Assembly: GCF_041296385.1 (NCBI RefSeq)
Contig: NC_091013.1
Coordinates: 68,665,563 to 68,729,562, forward strand
Source of the DNA: Aphelocoma coerulescens
Taxonomy: Eukaryota > Chordata > Aves > Passeriformes > Corvidae
DNA length: 64,000 nucleotides
Direction of reading: 5' to 3'
Shown: positions 38,770 through 51,185 of the stretch, one piece after another
Layout of the letters: each line of letters opens with the position of its first letter
How positions within the stretch are numbered: position 1 is the stretch's first letter
Position numbers and translations under genes: made by a program
The notes under the pieces: generated by a model
Seen by the model: only the letters and a program-made list of their open reading frames with translations
Databases searched by the model: none
What the model was told of the DNA's origin: nothing

Positions 38770-39060
38770 CAAAGCAGGGATTGTCATATCAGAGCAGACT
38801 TCTGATCCATCTATCCAGTAAAAACTTTTGGGATAACCTATCTGAAGAAGGAATGCCTTGCTTCAGACTCCAGTTGCTCCAGATGGTTGCTGAACCATAT
38901 TCTGAAGTCCAGATACTTATCCAAAACTAACTCAATGTTCCCATTATATAAATATGTCTAATCTCTGGATGCCTGCCAAATTTTGCTCCAACAGCTCATA
39001 CCACAATCACCTAAAGAACTTCACCATTAATTGGAATGTTTAAGATCCTGATGAGTTGTC
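38770..39060. mobile_element. Ancient degenerate LINE-type fragment (CR1/L3-like)
   Basis: Two landmarks resemble an old interspersed repeat shared by reptiles and birds: CAGACTTCTGATCCATCTAT followed by CCAGTA, and about 170 bp later ATATAAATATGTCTAATCTC with a run resembling GGATGCCTGCCAAA. Spacing and order fit, but the divergence is high. Family and strand are uncertain. Confidence 0.4.
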
Positions 39061-39484
39061 CAGACTCATCTTCTGATGAAAATGCCATGATTTGGAATAC
39101 TAACATACAACAGCATTGGCAAGCCTGGTAAAGAGTCGATAGATAAAGCATTAATTCTCAATCAAATGAATGTCTCTTAATGAAATTGAGTGTCAATGGC
39201 ATGCAGGAAGAGCAAGTCTTGATTTGCACTTTGCTTCCAACAGAAAATGTGTTACTACAGTTACAAATATGTTTTAGAGATCTGGTGTCACTGGAGGAAA
39301 ATCAGGTTATAAGAACTAGGGAGCTACTCAGCCTGGATTTCAAACCTCAATTCTGGCAATATTATTATATTAGTATATACTAACTAATACATGTCTATAT
39401 AAAAGAGAATAGAGCCAGCCTCCTCTGACTCATTAGTTCAACTCGTGTCCAAACAAATTAAGAGAGAAAGTTAGCTATTCATTA
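39061..39484. other. Unique spacer
   Basis: Nothing recognised between the ancient LINE fragment and the next CR1. Confidence 0.4.
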
Positions 39485-39626
39485 CATGGAATGGAATGGA
39501 TAATTTCAGTTGGGAAGGTCCTACAACAATTATCCTCTCTAGCTGTCTGACCACAAGTTAAAGTATATTGTTAAGGGCATTGTCCAAATTCCTCTTAATC
39601 ACTGACAGGCTTGGGGCATCGACCAC
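39485..39626 (-). mobile_element. CR1 LINE 3' end, left half, split by an LTR
   Basis: The minus-orientation CR1 3' end. The degenerate tail repeat (ATGGAATGGAATGG) is at the left, followed by TTGGGAAGGTCC, then a CR1 body ending GACAGGCTTGGGGCATC and GACCAC. The sequence resumes after the LTR at 40161 without loss, apart from the duplicated GACCAC. Confidence 0.85.
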
Positions 39627-39881
39627 TATTACAGCTGTTGATGGGGTCAGTAGCTCTGACCCAGGAAGAGGTGACCGGTCCGGGGAGATGGTCCCGAAAG
39701 GAATCGCCTTCCCGAGGCCTGGTGTCTTCCCTCAGCTGCTGGCAGAGGGGCCCTTGCAGAGGCTGTCAGCTCTTTAGTGATTATCAGCTTGTGATTCCAG
39801 CTCAGCTCTGCAGGGCAGCCTCCAGGCCAGACCAGGGAGAGACATGAGAGGCTCGTGTGGCTGGTTCCACACAGAGTTAGC

Positions 39882-39887
39882 TTTATT
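39882..39887 (-). terminator. LTR polyadenylation signal AATAAA
   Basis: TTTATT on the plus strand, so AATAAA in the sense of the LTR, in the context ACAATAAAGC. Confidence 0.75.
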
Positions 39888-39963
39888 GTTGGTCCGTACT
39901 CCGGCGAAGGGGAAAGCCAAGGACGAGAACTCCCTCTGAGTCCCACAGGGGCAGAGGGCTTAG

Positions 39964-39999
39964 CTTTTATAGGGATACAGGGGATGGGTGAAGACCAAT
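39964..39999 (-). promoter_or_regulatory. LTR core promoter: TATAAAAG with upstream CCAAT-type box
   Basis: On the minus strand CTATAAAAG (39972-39964) lies about 25 bp downstream of an inverted CCAAT box (ATTGG, about 39999). Its position relative to the polyadenylation signal fits an LTR U3/R boundary. Confidence 0.65.
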
Positions 40000-40160
40000 G
40001 GGTTACAAGGGATCTGCATAGGGTCTCCTAAAGGATTGTGGGTCTGTCTTTTCTCGCAATGACCAAAGTGGTTGCCTTTCCAGGGAGTCCTGCTGGGCGA
40101 TTGCGAAATCTCTTATCTCAGCAGAGATCCCTCCAGGGCAGGGGCTGGGCATACCCCACA

Positions 40161-40240
40161 GACCACCTCTCTAGGAAGCCTGTTCCAGTGTCTGACCACT
40201 CTCCCTGTAAAATGATGCTTCCTAATGTCCAGTCTTATCC
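40161..40240 (-). mobile_element. CR1 LINE 3' end, right half, split by an LTR
   Basis: Continuation of the CR1 interrupted at 39626: GACCACCTCTCTAGGAAGCC, then GTTCCAGTGTCTGACCACTC, the standard CR1 order. It ends in TTCCTAATGTCCAGTCTTA, where the CR1 copy is truncated. Confidence 0.85.
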
Positions 40241-43016
40241 TAATGTCAAGTCAATGTGATATGTCATACACAATCAGACATATCAGAGAACTCCATGAAA
40301 GGCAGATTTTCACACCACATTGAAGTTGGTGTTCTATGTCAGTTCTGTGATAAGCAGGAGGGCCCTTCAAATCGTGCACATAGCAAAAGTGAAGAGATGC
40401 CAGTATAGAATAATAACTGCTTCCCCAGTTTCCTTAGGAAGCCCTCTCTGACAATGGGATTTAAATGATGGGAAAGAAAAAGGCTCCCTCTCAAACTTTT
40501 GTTGTTTTGCAAAAGAAATAATGCTCCAGGCTTTCCTAGAGACCTTTTCTATCTATAAATCATATTTTAAAGGGCAAAAGATGTGAAAGAAAGTCTCTGA
40601 TGTGCAGATACAATGTCAAAGTGCTGCCAAATATCTGTGGAGTCAAGATTCTTCAAAAAACACAGTGTCAGCAAGTACAGTACCCTGGCTAGTTGACTCC
40701 AGCTGATCTGCTTTGTGTTTACTAGCAAAAAAAAAATTTGGTTTTAGGGGTTTTTTTTTAGAGAGAGCAGTTTGCCTTCCCCTAAAACATAGAGTTTTTT
40801 AAAGACATCCATCCTTTTCAGTTTGCATCTCAGGAGCATTTTCTCAGAAGAGGCGATTTGGTGCCAAGAAAACAAAATATCTAGTTAGTGCTTCTGCTTG
40901 CAGGCAAAGCAAAGAGGTCAGCAGCCCATCCAACACTGCATCCCTCCCTGCTTCTGGCAAAACAGCAGCACACAGAACAGAGCAGCTCTTGGGTGAAGGG
41001 GCACCCACTCTCCCAGGAGCTGCCAGTCCTGAATCTGCTCATGCATTCAAGTGTTCTCCACCCATTTTGCAGTTTCAACCTCTCCTTAGCAATTTGTCCA
41101 AACAAAATACAGAACCCTGTAACTTAAGCCCACAGCACACATGCTGTACAGATTTTCTCAGAAACTACTCACAAAACCCAAAGAGCTGTGGAACAGAGGT
41201 GAAAAATACCACCATCCACTTAAAAATAAGTAGATAATGGCTACACTTTCCTGTAAGGAAAGCTTAAAATGAAATTACTGCATTTATCCAAAGACTGGGG
41301 GCCCACATCTCTCAGAGGAGATTTCCTTGACAGCCAAAGCAGGCAGGCTTTACTGGGAAAAGTCTCCCAGTCATGACAGACAGAAGTAAATAAATTAACA
41401 AAGAAAAAAAGAAAAATCTTTTATCAGGCAGTTAAGAAAAAGATCCTTTGACTGCCTTTTCCCAAAGCTTCCTTCAGGGCTGTACATTAGAAAATGATTA
41501 ATGGAGTGCTATTTAGCACCACCTTGTGCTGACTTGTCCTTTTCAAAGGAATTCAATCAAGGGAGAGAAACAGATTCAGTCTTGACAACCCAATGCATAA
41601 GGCACTGGGTAAAACACTTGGGTGATTGGGTTGGGTTTGTTAGATTGGGATTTTTTATCACAACAGCAATTTCAGAATGTAATTAGCAAGGGAAAAAGTT
41701 GCCATATTATACCATTTAAAAATTACATCAACCATTAAACCAACAAAACAAAACCCCCAAACCTGTATAGGCAAGAGTGCATTTGATCATAAATAAGAGG
41801 AATTTCTTAAAGTTTGTACTTAACTGTATATATTACAAAGCAAGCAGATTATTATATTTACTATACTACAGACAGTCTTGCCTCTAGAATAAATTTTTAC
41901 CACACTTAACTAGTGAAATTAGATATCAGTGTAAAAAATATAAGTTTACTTAAACCAACTACTTTTGGAAAAATGTGAGAGGGAAAAATCTGATTTTGAA
42001 GTCTGTGTGCCACAAATTTAATACACCAGGGCTGATCTCCCTGTGTCCATGGATGGGGTTTTGGAGTCCTGGTCCTCTACCTCAACCTTTCAGTGTTGAC
42101 AGTGATGCTCACAGCCCTGCTCACAGACAGACCTGTACATCTGTTCATCCTCAGACACCTCTTTGGAGTAGGAAAGGGCTATTATCCCTCCCTACTGTGA
42201 AAGGCGTCCTTTGCTTTACCCCCTGCCCACAGTTGTGTAGCACAGGGTTTTTGGACCCAGAACTGGGGTTAGATTTTATTTCTGTGACCTCTTCCGCATG
42301 TGCTGCCAGTACCAAATCCAGTTATTAATGTTGTGTATAGACACTCCCAGCTCTGGGTAAAGGGTCCAGTATGAAGCCTGACAAAACTGTAGTAGCATTT
42401 TCCAATTGCTTTCTGTGGTTCTTGGATTAGATGCTATGAGAACAGGTGATGTTCCATAAAGAAAAATTTCAGTCTGCCAAAAACTCTTCTCCCCCTAACA
42501 AGAAAAACCTCAAAAACCAAAAAAACAGAAATAAAGTATTTCAGTGATTTCTAAGAATCCACTGATACCTTGGAGCTTGGATTTTCTAATACTTTTAATG
42601 TGCAGCCTTTCCAAAGTCAGTGAGTAGTTGTGAAACACAGCAAAAAAGCAGCCTTTTCCCTTATTTTGCTGCAGAAAATCTGCACAAGGCAAGCCACACC
42701 TCTGCAAGGAGCTCCCACCCTGCATCAGCCCTGACACTGTACTCCCTGATTCCAGTCCCAGCTGGGAAGGTCAAAGGACTGCTTTCCTGGATAAACTGTC
42801 CATAACAAGTGTGTAAATAACATGTAGGTTAAACAAATGCTAATTATGGGCTGACAGCTGAGGCCCTTGGCAGCATCTCTACTTGCTGCCTGGACAAGGT
42901 GGTCAGGGATTTTGCATCACAGTCTGCCTCAGAGAGAAAATTCAGTCTTGGAACTGCCAAAGGTTTATGGAAAAAGGGAAAGTGTAATTAAAAATTCCCC
43001 TGATAGAAGCTGCATT
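40241..43016. other. Unique sequence, no gene recognised
   Basis: No recognised repeat. The longest frame (117 codons, plus, 41975-42328) shows no domain. Overlapping frames near 40880-41240 are on both strands and are treated as chance. Confidence 0.4.
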
Positions 43017-43265
43017 AGGCCAGGTTGGATGGAGCTCTGACCTAATTCCAAACCTCCTGCCATGGGCAGGGACACCTTCCACTAGGCCAGATTGCTCAAA
43101 GCCTATCCAGCCTGGCCTTGAACACTTCCAGAGATGGGGTACCCAGAATTTATCTGAGCAGCCTGTGTCTCATCACTCCCATAAGCAGACAATTTTTTCC
43201 TAATATCTAATCTAAGCCTACCCTCTTTCAGTTTAAACTCATTACCCCTTCTTCTATCATTATGA
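43017..43265 (-). mobile_element. CR1 LINE fragment, minus strand, with inverted piece at its left end
   Basis: From about 43043 the sequence is a minus-oriented CR1 3' region: CTGCCATGGGCAGGGACACC, TCCAGCCTGGCCTTGAACAC, then TTTTTTCCTAATATCTAATC and TTTCAGTTTAAACTCATTAC. Its expected left end (the 3' tail repeat) is missing. In its place is a 24-26 bp piece of CR1 in the opposite orientation, starting GGCCAGGTTGGATGGAGCTC. Confidence 0.85.
43019..43117. repeat. Imperfect inverted repeat (CR1 fold-back)
   Basis: Arm 43019-43042 is the near reverse complement of arm 43094-43117 (about 19 of 24 positions), with a 51-bp spacer. Both arms are the same CR1 segment in opposite orientation. Confidence 0.75.
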
Positions 43266-46200
43266 GTGAAATCATATACATATGAAGCTGCAGAAATACT
43301 TCTGGAGTATTGTTCAGGATGCTTTTTAAAGGGAAAAATGAATACTCAGCTTCATTATACTGAACAGCCCAGAGTGGATTGGAAGGATGAAGAGGTTCAC
43401 TGTCAATTCATTAACAAATGACAATTAACAAAAGACTTGAATCACAAGTCATTGATAAAGACAGTACGGCAGATCTATCACTCATTATCACACCTTTGGT
43501 GTCTTCAGTCAAAGAGCTGACATTATCTAGAGGGTTTGAACTTGATAAATTTCAAAGGGAAACAGTGCTACAGCAAGTGATCTGACAATGAACCTAATGA
43601 AGTTTAGACCAGAGCGAAGGAAATGGTTTTGTGATCAAAAATTATTAAAGGAAATATTTCCTTTGGTGCTACTACCAACTAAATCCAGTCTTGCAGAATC
43701 TACCATGATCTGCCATCAGCATATACAAAATGATAGCCAAATAAAATAAAAGGAAACAGGGAAAAAAAAAGAAAGATAAATTAGCCTAATGTCTCTGGAT
43801 TAGGTAGATCTCTGGATCAGGCTGTAAGATGGGTTCAATGTGCCACTGCCAGTGCAAAGAGACAAGCAAAGTTGAAATATGAGGAGTTTCTCAGTTCAAA
43901 TAGAACAGAGAAAATTGTCCAAATTTATTAATTCTGGCCTGCATGTATCCCATTAAAGACAACTATTTGGAAATAGTTCCTTTAAAGGCCTATATTAATC
44001 TTAGGTTCACAATAATTCACAATGCACACCTTCATTGCCCATTTTGTGCACTCAGCTTGCTTATGTTCAGTGGTTGCCTCGAGGATATGAGTTAGACCTC
44101 CTAAAATTAGCACCCAGTTATGCTGGAACACCAGGGAGAAAAGCAACAGTGTCTGAAGACCTCTGAAGGGAGATCCTGTTTCCTTGCTCTATAGCCAGAG
44201 AAACTGATACCTAGATCCATTTTGGATCAGCTACCTCTCTTTCCCCTGAAGGACTAGGGACTTCCTGGCCACATCGCCTACCTTCCACAAAGCTGCAAGA
44301 GCACTTTCAATGAACTGGCTTCCTTCAGTCAGAAGAGGTTCAAATGCACATCTTCCACAAGACAGCCCTGGGATTCAGGATAGCAGGTCACTCAGGACAG
44401 GTGATCTACCTGCTGTGTGATCAGGCATGCAAGAGTCATCAGACTAAAAGGAGAGCAGCTACAAGTGATTAGAGGCTAGCAATAAGGACACTCAGCTGGG
44501 ACATAAATATGGAATACCTGCCTGAAAGTCAGCAACAGAACTCTGGATCAGATTCGCCCCCTTTTCTTTATCTTTCAAATCACAGGTTTCTCTCTATACA
44601 TTGGTGAACAAATCTCATGGCAACATCTTTTTCTTGGAAGCCATCAACTGTCTTGTTGATACAGAGTCATAAAACTCTTCCTGTCACCAAGAGATGTTCT
44701 GCTTCAATGTTTGATTGAAGACGCATGAACTTTCAGAGAAGTGACTCCCAGCAGACTTAACTTACACTGATTTTCCCACAGCACATCCAGACCTATTTAC
44801 CAATGCTGCTCACTGAAGAGTCACCAAGGACATTGAGTACAATACTTAATGACAAAGATAAGATTTCCTAAAATTTAAGGACATACATGACAATCTTCTG
44901 CTATTCTACTAAACTGAAACTTTTCCCCTGGTTTTCTGAAGAATAGTTACGTTGTATCAATACATCCTTCAACAGTCCTGTGATTTGTATCTGTATAACT
45001 GAATGAAGAGACGGACGCTCTGTCTGTGGGAGTCCTAGGATCTAAAAAAGATTTGCTGAATTGAAAAAGAAGTTGTCACTTTTTCAGCCCAGCTTCTGTT
45101 CACAAAGAAGTTGAGTTACATCATCTGAAACTTGAGCATGAACAGGAATTGGTGGGTTGGGAAGTGTGAGGAGGAACAATTTATTTTTATTCTGAAAAAT
45201 GTGTTTCTGCACAGAAACATTCTTATATATGCATGAACATGTTCTTTTGTTAAGTGTACAAATAACTTTTTTTCTACAATATTTTTAGAGCTATAGTTTT
45301 CTTACCAAATTCAGCAATTACATATTATATGACAAATAATAAGAGTTCATTTCATGTCCACAAATCCAGTTCAAAGCTACCTACCTCTAGTAGTGGTAAG
45401 ACTGCCAGATCACCAGCAGAGCTGCAAAAATTACCATACTTGAGAATTTTCCATTATTAATTTGTCCTGAAGCAGCTGGATGAGGAACTCAGTATCCCTC
45501 CTGCTCAACCTGGGAACTTTTCAAGCTTCCCATAGCCAAAAATCTAGTACTTTCTGTTAGATCATGTCTAGACACAGTCTAGACCATATCCAGCCCCCGC
45601 CAGACAGGTACACATCCCAGTTCTCAGGCCCAGATGTCCATATCCCAGCTTCTCATCCTAGTGGGTGTGTTCCCTGCCTACACACCTCATCCTCCCACAT
45701 GCCCTGATTTTTCTTGCAAAGGAAACCCACACACGTACCCTGGACAGGCTCCACGCAGCCTCCACCAGCTGCTGAAGATGCAGGACTGAGAGGCCAGGAC
45801 TGTGAGGACAGCTGATGTGGCCAGGGTCCAAGCTAAAAATCCCATTTCTGAGATGCAGGGAAAAAGGAATCCAAGCTGATTCAGTGGTCTGGACACTGGT
45901 ATCTAGGGTAATTTTTTAATTACTTACAGTAATGAAGACACAGAGCTGGCAGGTGTGACAAGAAGCTTTGGATGACACATGTGCCTAAAGAAAGGCAGCT
46001 CAGCCCAGAGAGCCTACATTGAGACCTCCAACACATTTCCAGAAGCCCCAACTAAGTTCCTCACAGTTCTATAAATGGAGGAAGTGAAAAGCCATCTTTG
46101 TTTATTTCAAAGGCTAGCTAAAATATTTGCAAAATAAACAGCTAGTACAGAAATAATTTATCACCTCTAGCTTGATTGTCTGCCATAGCTTATTCTTGAT

Positions 46201-49200
46201 TTCACCAACAACCATACTCAAACTCATCAGTAATAATTTTTTCCTGAACTTTACCATAACTAATGTGCATGTAATGCGTAATAGATACACTTTTTTTGCT
46301 TTCACTCAGTAAGTCCATAAATATCTATCTCAGTGTCTCTGTAAAACAGCAAAGTTAAGGCACACCAGTTCTTCATATTCAGCTCCACATGCAGGAAGAG
46401 CAAAGCATCCAGCATCGTATTTACTCACGCCCAAAGTGAGTGAGCACCATTGCCCAGCTTAAACGTGGTGATAGATAAGCAAAGTACAGCATGTACAGTG
46501 AGTAAAATTCCAGTTTTGCAGCAAGACAGCCTCACCATTTTTCAGAGTTGTGTGCATTGATGGAACTAACTTCAAAAATCAACCCCAGGTTCATTCTGCT
46601 ACTCCTCTGACATAAAGAGATCTAAAATTGTCTTAGCTACCAACTACCTGCACTAGATCAATCAAATGTTACTAATCAGGCCATGCTGGGGTCTGGCACA
46701 ATGTGTGCAGTGAGGTTACAGACAGTTTCTCCTGCCTGATCCAGGCATCTAATCATCTTTTATACTGTCAGAGCATGAGGTCTTCGATCAGTCCTTTCTG
46801 CTGATCATTTATGCCTTGGGAGTATGTAATGCCTTAGCAAAATTACTATACCCTTTGACCAAAATGTTAAAAGCCTGAATCTCCACCTGAGGTTAAACTT
46901 CAGATACTTAGAGCAGGGTGTTGGTTATTTTAAGTTTAATTAATTGTGTCTCAGATTTTTTCAACATAAAACAGCATTTCAAAAGCTTATAAAATACATA
47001 GTTTCCTTTTTCTTATTAACAATTTTTATTAAAAGTTCTTTCTCCCTGAAATACATACAGAGAAGTAAACAGCAGAATTCTCCAGGCAAAACCAATGTTT
47101 CAAAAGTGTATCTTATTGACACCCAACAATAAAATTTTTATTGACTACTTAAAGATGAGAAAATTAAGGCCAAGGAGTAAAGAGTATCAGTGGAATGTGA
47201 CCTAAGTATCAATCTAAAGCATAGGGTTAAACCCCAATCCAAATACCTCATGGAGAAATAGTAGAGACACTGCCACAGTACTCCTCAGCATGAACTCTTT
47301 CCATTGCAAACTATCCATGAGGTAGTAGAAGACAAGGTGTTAAAGGAGCTCCAGCTGGCAATTTACTGTGCCTCCTCTGAGACAGTTATTGTAAAATAGC
47401 ATCACATGGTTCATGATTATTGGGCCAAGCACAATGAGTGCATACTGAATGTATGTAAGTATTTTTTTTCCTAGCACAAATGCAAACAACTGTGGCTGGC
47501 TGCATTAATTCAGGTTCACGCAGCATGGCTAGGAATTATGAGGGTAGGCGGAACTTGAGAATTCTGTAGCTAATTCAGGAGTTTCTGCAGGCTCCAGTTC
47601 TCCTTCCAAGAGATGTCAGGTGTTTAGTGCTAGAAGGAGTCAAATCTAAAGAAAATTTATCCTCAGAAGAAGCTGAAATTACGTGGATTGCTGCCTTTCT
47701 TTTCATATACCAGCAGTGGACTATATACTTATATTCTCAGAGCAGGGTCATTCGACATCATGTCAATTCATTTTACTTTACTGTCTGGAGAGATAATATT
47801 AAGACCACTATTTCTACAAAGAGGACTGGAAGAGTAAAATCTAGGGTTGCTGCATAAGTTCTCCAGTACAAAATCTTGAGATCTATACTCATGAAAAACA
47901 TACTAAGAATGTAAAGATAGCTTATGAGTTACCATAAATAAAAGTTAAATGGCATAAGGAAATACCCCATTTGCATTTTGAGTCTAAAGTGGACTTCCAA
48001 ATCTCTCTGCATACTCTTGTGTGGAAGGAAAGGAAAAAAAGCTGTTAGTTTGTTTCACTGATTGAACATGGTGTAATATGACTAGTTTGGGCATAACTGG
48101 GACAAATGTCCTGTTTTATATTTATTCTTCTCTCTGATTATTACAATACAATCTGAGCTACTTTCATTTGGAAAAAAGGGAACAGAAGACTATGCAATGT
48201 TGTGTATTTTTCCCATCAGTTCCCCAGGAGCAGAAGAGAGCAAAAGAACAGAAATAGGACAGCTTTGTTCTGTTGCAATTCAGGTTTTATTTGGTTTGAG
48301 GTTTGGGTTTTCTGAAGGAGTTGTTTATTTCCACATTGTATTAAAATTCAGTCACATATACTTTTTCTTATAAAAAGCCAGATTAAAAGAAAAAAAAAAT
48401 ATGCTGGCATTTGTAATGATTCTTAGTTCCCCAGTGATTTCTTTTCAAAGGTTATAAAGGTTGTCAGATGGCTAGAACTTACATAACTTAAATATGTTTC
48501 CAGAGTGTTTTTAAGACAATTCCCAGTCTTGTCACTTTTTAATCTTTCAGTAGGGGAACCTTACTAATTGAAGAGCTTTTAAAGGAGTTTTTATACAAAG
48601 TTAAAGGAAAACCACTTGCCAGAGTAGATAAATCACCATGAATTCAAGAACCTTCCTCCTGATATAGAACCTTATCTAAGCGAATAGCGCTACACTAGTG
48701 TAAAAATCAAGTGTATGACCAGGAGAATTGTCTTTCTTATCTGATAACCCATCTATAATCCAGGTGTACTACAGCAGATGCAAAACGAGACCTAAATATT
48801 CTAACCCCCTCGAGGATCAGTCTAGATGTAAACAGTTTATCACCTATTCTAAGTAAGGAAGAAATGACCACATTCAAATTGAAACACATAGTTTCAAGGC
48901 CCAAAGCTCCATACTCCACATTACATCATAAAAAGGTAAGGGGCTGTGTGGGGGAGTGTGTGTCTGTCTGCCTGTCTTTTTCAAAAGAAAGTTTCCATTA
49001 TTATTCTTAGCAGCACAGAAACAGAAAAAGAGCACTGTTGTGGGGGAGAAAACACCAGAGGGAAAAATCACATGAAAGTATTCCCATTCACATTAGCTTG
49101 GATGTCTAGACATAAAACGTGATAAGTTATCATTAGCACATTAACTTAACACATGGCCTTTAAAGATTTATATGCAAGCAATGAACTTGTTTTATATTTG

Positions 49201-49794
49201 TCCCTGGCACAACTCATAATCTTTCTAAGCCAATAGCTGTAGACACGTCAGGTTTGCAAATATCTTTAACATTTTTATTTTACTTTTATTGCTTGTCTTC
49301 TTTTTACCCTGCTTCTCCCTTTACAAATTCTTTATGCTTTTGGAAACTGAAATCTTCCTCCATGAATTCTTGCCTTAATTCTGAACCAGCTATAATTTAA
49401 GATGCTACAGACTCCACTTTTCAGGTTAGACTTAGTGGAGTATGTACAGCTCCTGGATATTTGAAATAACTAAAAGATTGCCTAAATTTCAGGATGGAGA
49501 TTTTCTGTTGGAAAATTGGTCAACAGAATTGGTCAACAGAACTTTCATAAGTCCAGAGTAGATAAATTAGGAAAAAAGTACCCAGGAGCAATTTTACATG
49601 CAAATGAGATAGAATATGCTGAGCTGGAAGTAGCTGTCATAGTGATGTAAGGCAAATACAGCAATACAGGCTTTATTCACCACATGAACACCCATATACA
49701 GAATGCACATGGATATGCAAAAAAAAATGGAAGTAAGTTCTTTATAATAAAGCTAAAACTTTACATAGAACTACACAGAATATAGTAGAGATAA
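43266..49794. other. Unique sequence, no gene recognised
   Basis: Long AT-rich stretch with only short frames (60-76 codons) and short homopolymers. I identified no repeat family, exon or RNA gene. Confidence 0.45.
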
Positions 49795-50040
49795 AAGAGA
49801 CAAATTACTTGCTACAAATTCCCTTAAATTTATATGAAACTATTATTTTCTTCTCTGTTGAGAAAATTAACATAAATCCTTCAAACAGAAGCACATATTG
49901 GTAGACTGTCAGAAAAAGTAGATCACAGCACACTTACAGCCTTTGCTCACACAAACTGGAAAGCAAACTGGAAAAGGAAGCACATAACTCAAAGCTCATA
50001 GTGATGCCTATGCCTGAAGTGAGGATCAGAACATCAAAGC
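49795..50040 (+). repeat. Diverged direct repeat, copy 1
   Basis: About 245 bp that recurs 1.14 kb downstream in the same orientation. Shared blocks include TTGCTACAAAT, ATTTTCTTCTCTG, GGTAGACTGTCAGAAAAA, CAGATCACAGCAC-type and CCTTTGCTCACAC. Substitutions and small indels are spread throughout, so the duplication is not recent. It matches no family that I recognise. Confidence 0.8.
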
Positions 50041-50934
50041 TTCTGCTTCTCACTATTTTTGACCTCAAGACAAACACATTCACTGAGATTCACATACATG
50101 CCTTCATTTCCAAGGAAGGTGAAATGCAGCCACCCACTTGAAGACTTACTCAAATTCTAGCACAAAACAGGTTCTTTGATTCCCCTTATTTCATTTGTTC
50201 ACACATAATAAAATATTGTTAAAAACTTACCTAAATGACTTAGTATAGGATTTTAAAGGAATATAAAATTTTACTATTACAGATTCTGTCTATTTTCTAA
50301 GGCTTTCTAATGGACTATCTTAATGGTGTTTTCAATGTCTTGAGCAGTGGTAGTTCAGATGCCTTAGTTAAAAGGTTAACTGGTTTTGGATTCACTGCCA
50401 TTGTCTGGGTAGGCCCCAAAGAAGTTTCTGCAATACCAAAGGAGACAGACAATAACTTCACAACTAAGAATCAAACTTCTTAGTCAGAGCTTCATGTTTT
50501 ACTGGAAGATGTGGGCTTCTGTTCACAAGAATTGGAATCTGGGTTGATTCGGACATCTAACAAACAATGACCAATTCTCACATAAGTAGTTCACTCCCAC
50601 CTTCCTTCCCCACAGGACCTTCTTTACTGCCTGAATTAGTCATGTAGTCAGGCTGATGTCTTACCACCACAAATAAGCAAAGTTTTTTAGCTGTAAAAAA
50701 ACCCAATTTCAATGAAAAGTGTTGATTATGTTTCCACATGCAAGAAAATAAATACATGGTAAGGATGATTCACATTAATTTGGAAATGTCTAGGAAGTCA
50801 TCAAACCTCACTGTTCCTCACAGAGAAATATTTTGCAGCATGCATCACTTGTCTGTCATAATAAAGTCCAAGTATCTCTGTGAGCCATAAGTATTTCTTA
50901 GTTACAACATATTTAACCTGGAAATACTCAGAAT
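50041..50934. other. Spacer between the two direct repeats
   Basis: Unique AT-rich sequence of about 0.9 kb. I see no third copy of the repeat and no terminal structures that would make the pair LTRs of one element. Confidence 0.5.
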
Positions 50935-51185
50935 TTGAGACGAATTAGTTGCTACAAATGTCTGTTAAATTAATAGAAAATTAATGTTTTCTTCTCTGAT
51001 GAGAAAATAAACATAAACACTTCAAGCAGAAGCACATACTGGTAGACTGTCAGAAAAAAGCAGATCACAGCACGTATACAACCTTTGCTCACACGATGAA
51101 AGCAAGGTGGAAAACGAAGTGTGTAAATCAAAGCACCTGTCCATATTGATGCCTACACCTGGGATGTAGCTCCCACTGCTCAATA
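50935..51185 (+). repeat. Diverged direct repeat, copy 2
   Basis: The second copy, aligned to 49795-50040 with an offset of 1,140-1,145 bp. It carries the shared blocks AGTTGCTACAAAT, GTTTTCTTCTCTGATGAG, ACTGGTAGACTGTCAGAAAA and ATTGATGCCTACACCT. Similarity fades at both ends at matching places. Confidence 0.8.

Larger units (their letters stand above)
39621..40166 (-). mobile_element. Solo LTR, 534 bp, 6-bp target duplication, inserted in CR1
   Basis: The LTR occupies 39627-40160, flanked by identical GACCAC hexamers (39621-39626 and 40161-40166). Read on the minus strand it starts TGTGGGGTATG, has a CCAAT-type box, a TATAAAAG box and then AATAAA about 80 bp later, and ends CAGCTGTAATA. The 3' end lacks the usual CA. 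A 6-bp duplication is typical of betaretrovirus-like (ERVK-type) elements; class is inference. The region after the polyadenylation signal is unusually long (about 255 bp) and GC-rich. No internal genes remain. Confidence 0.88.
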
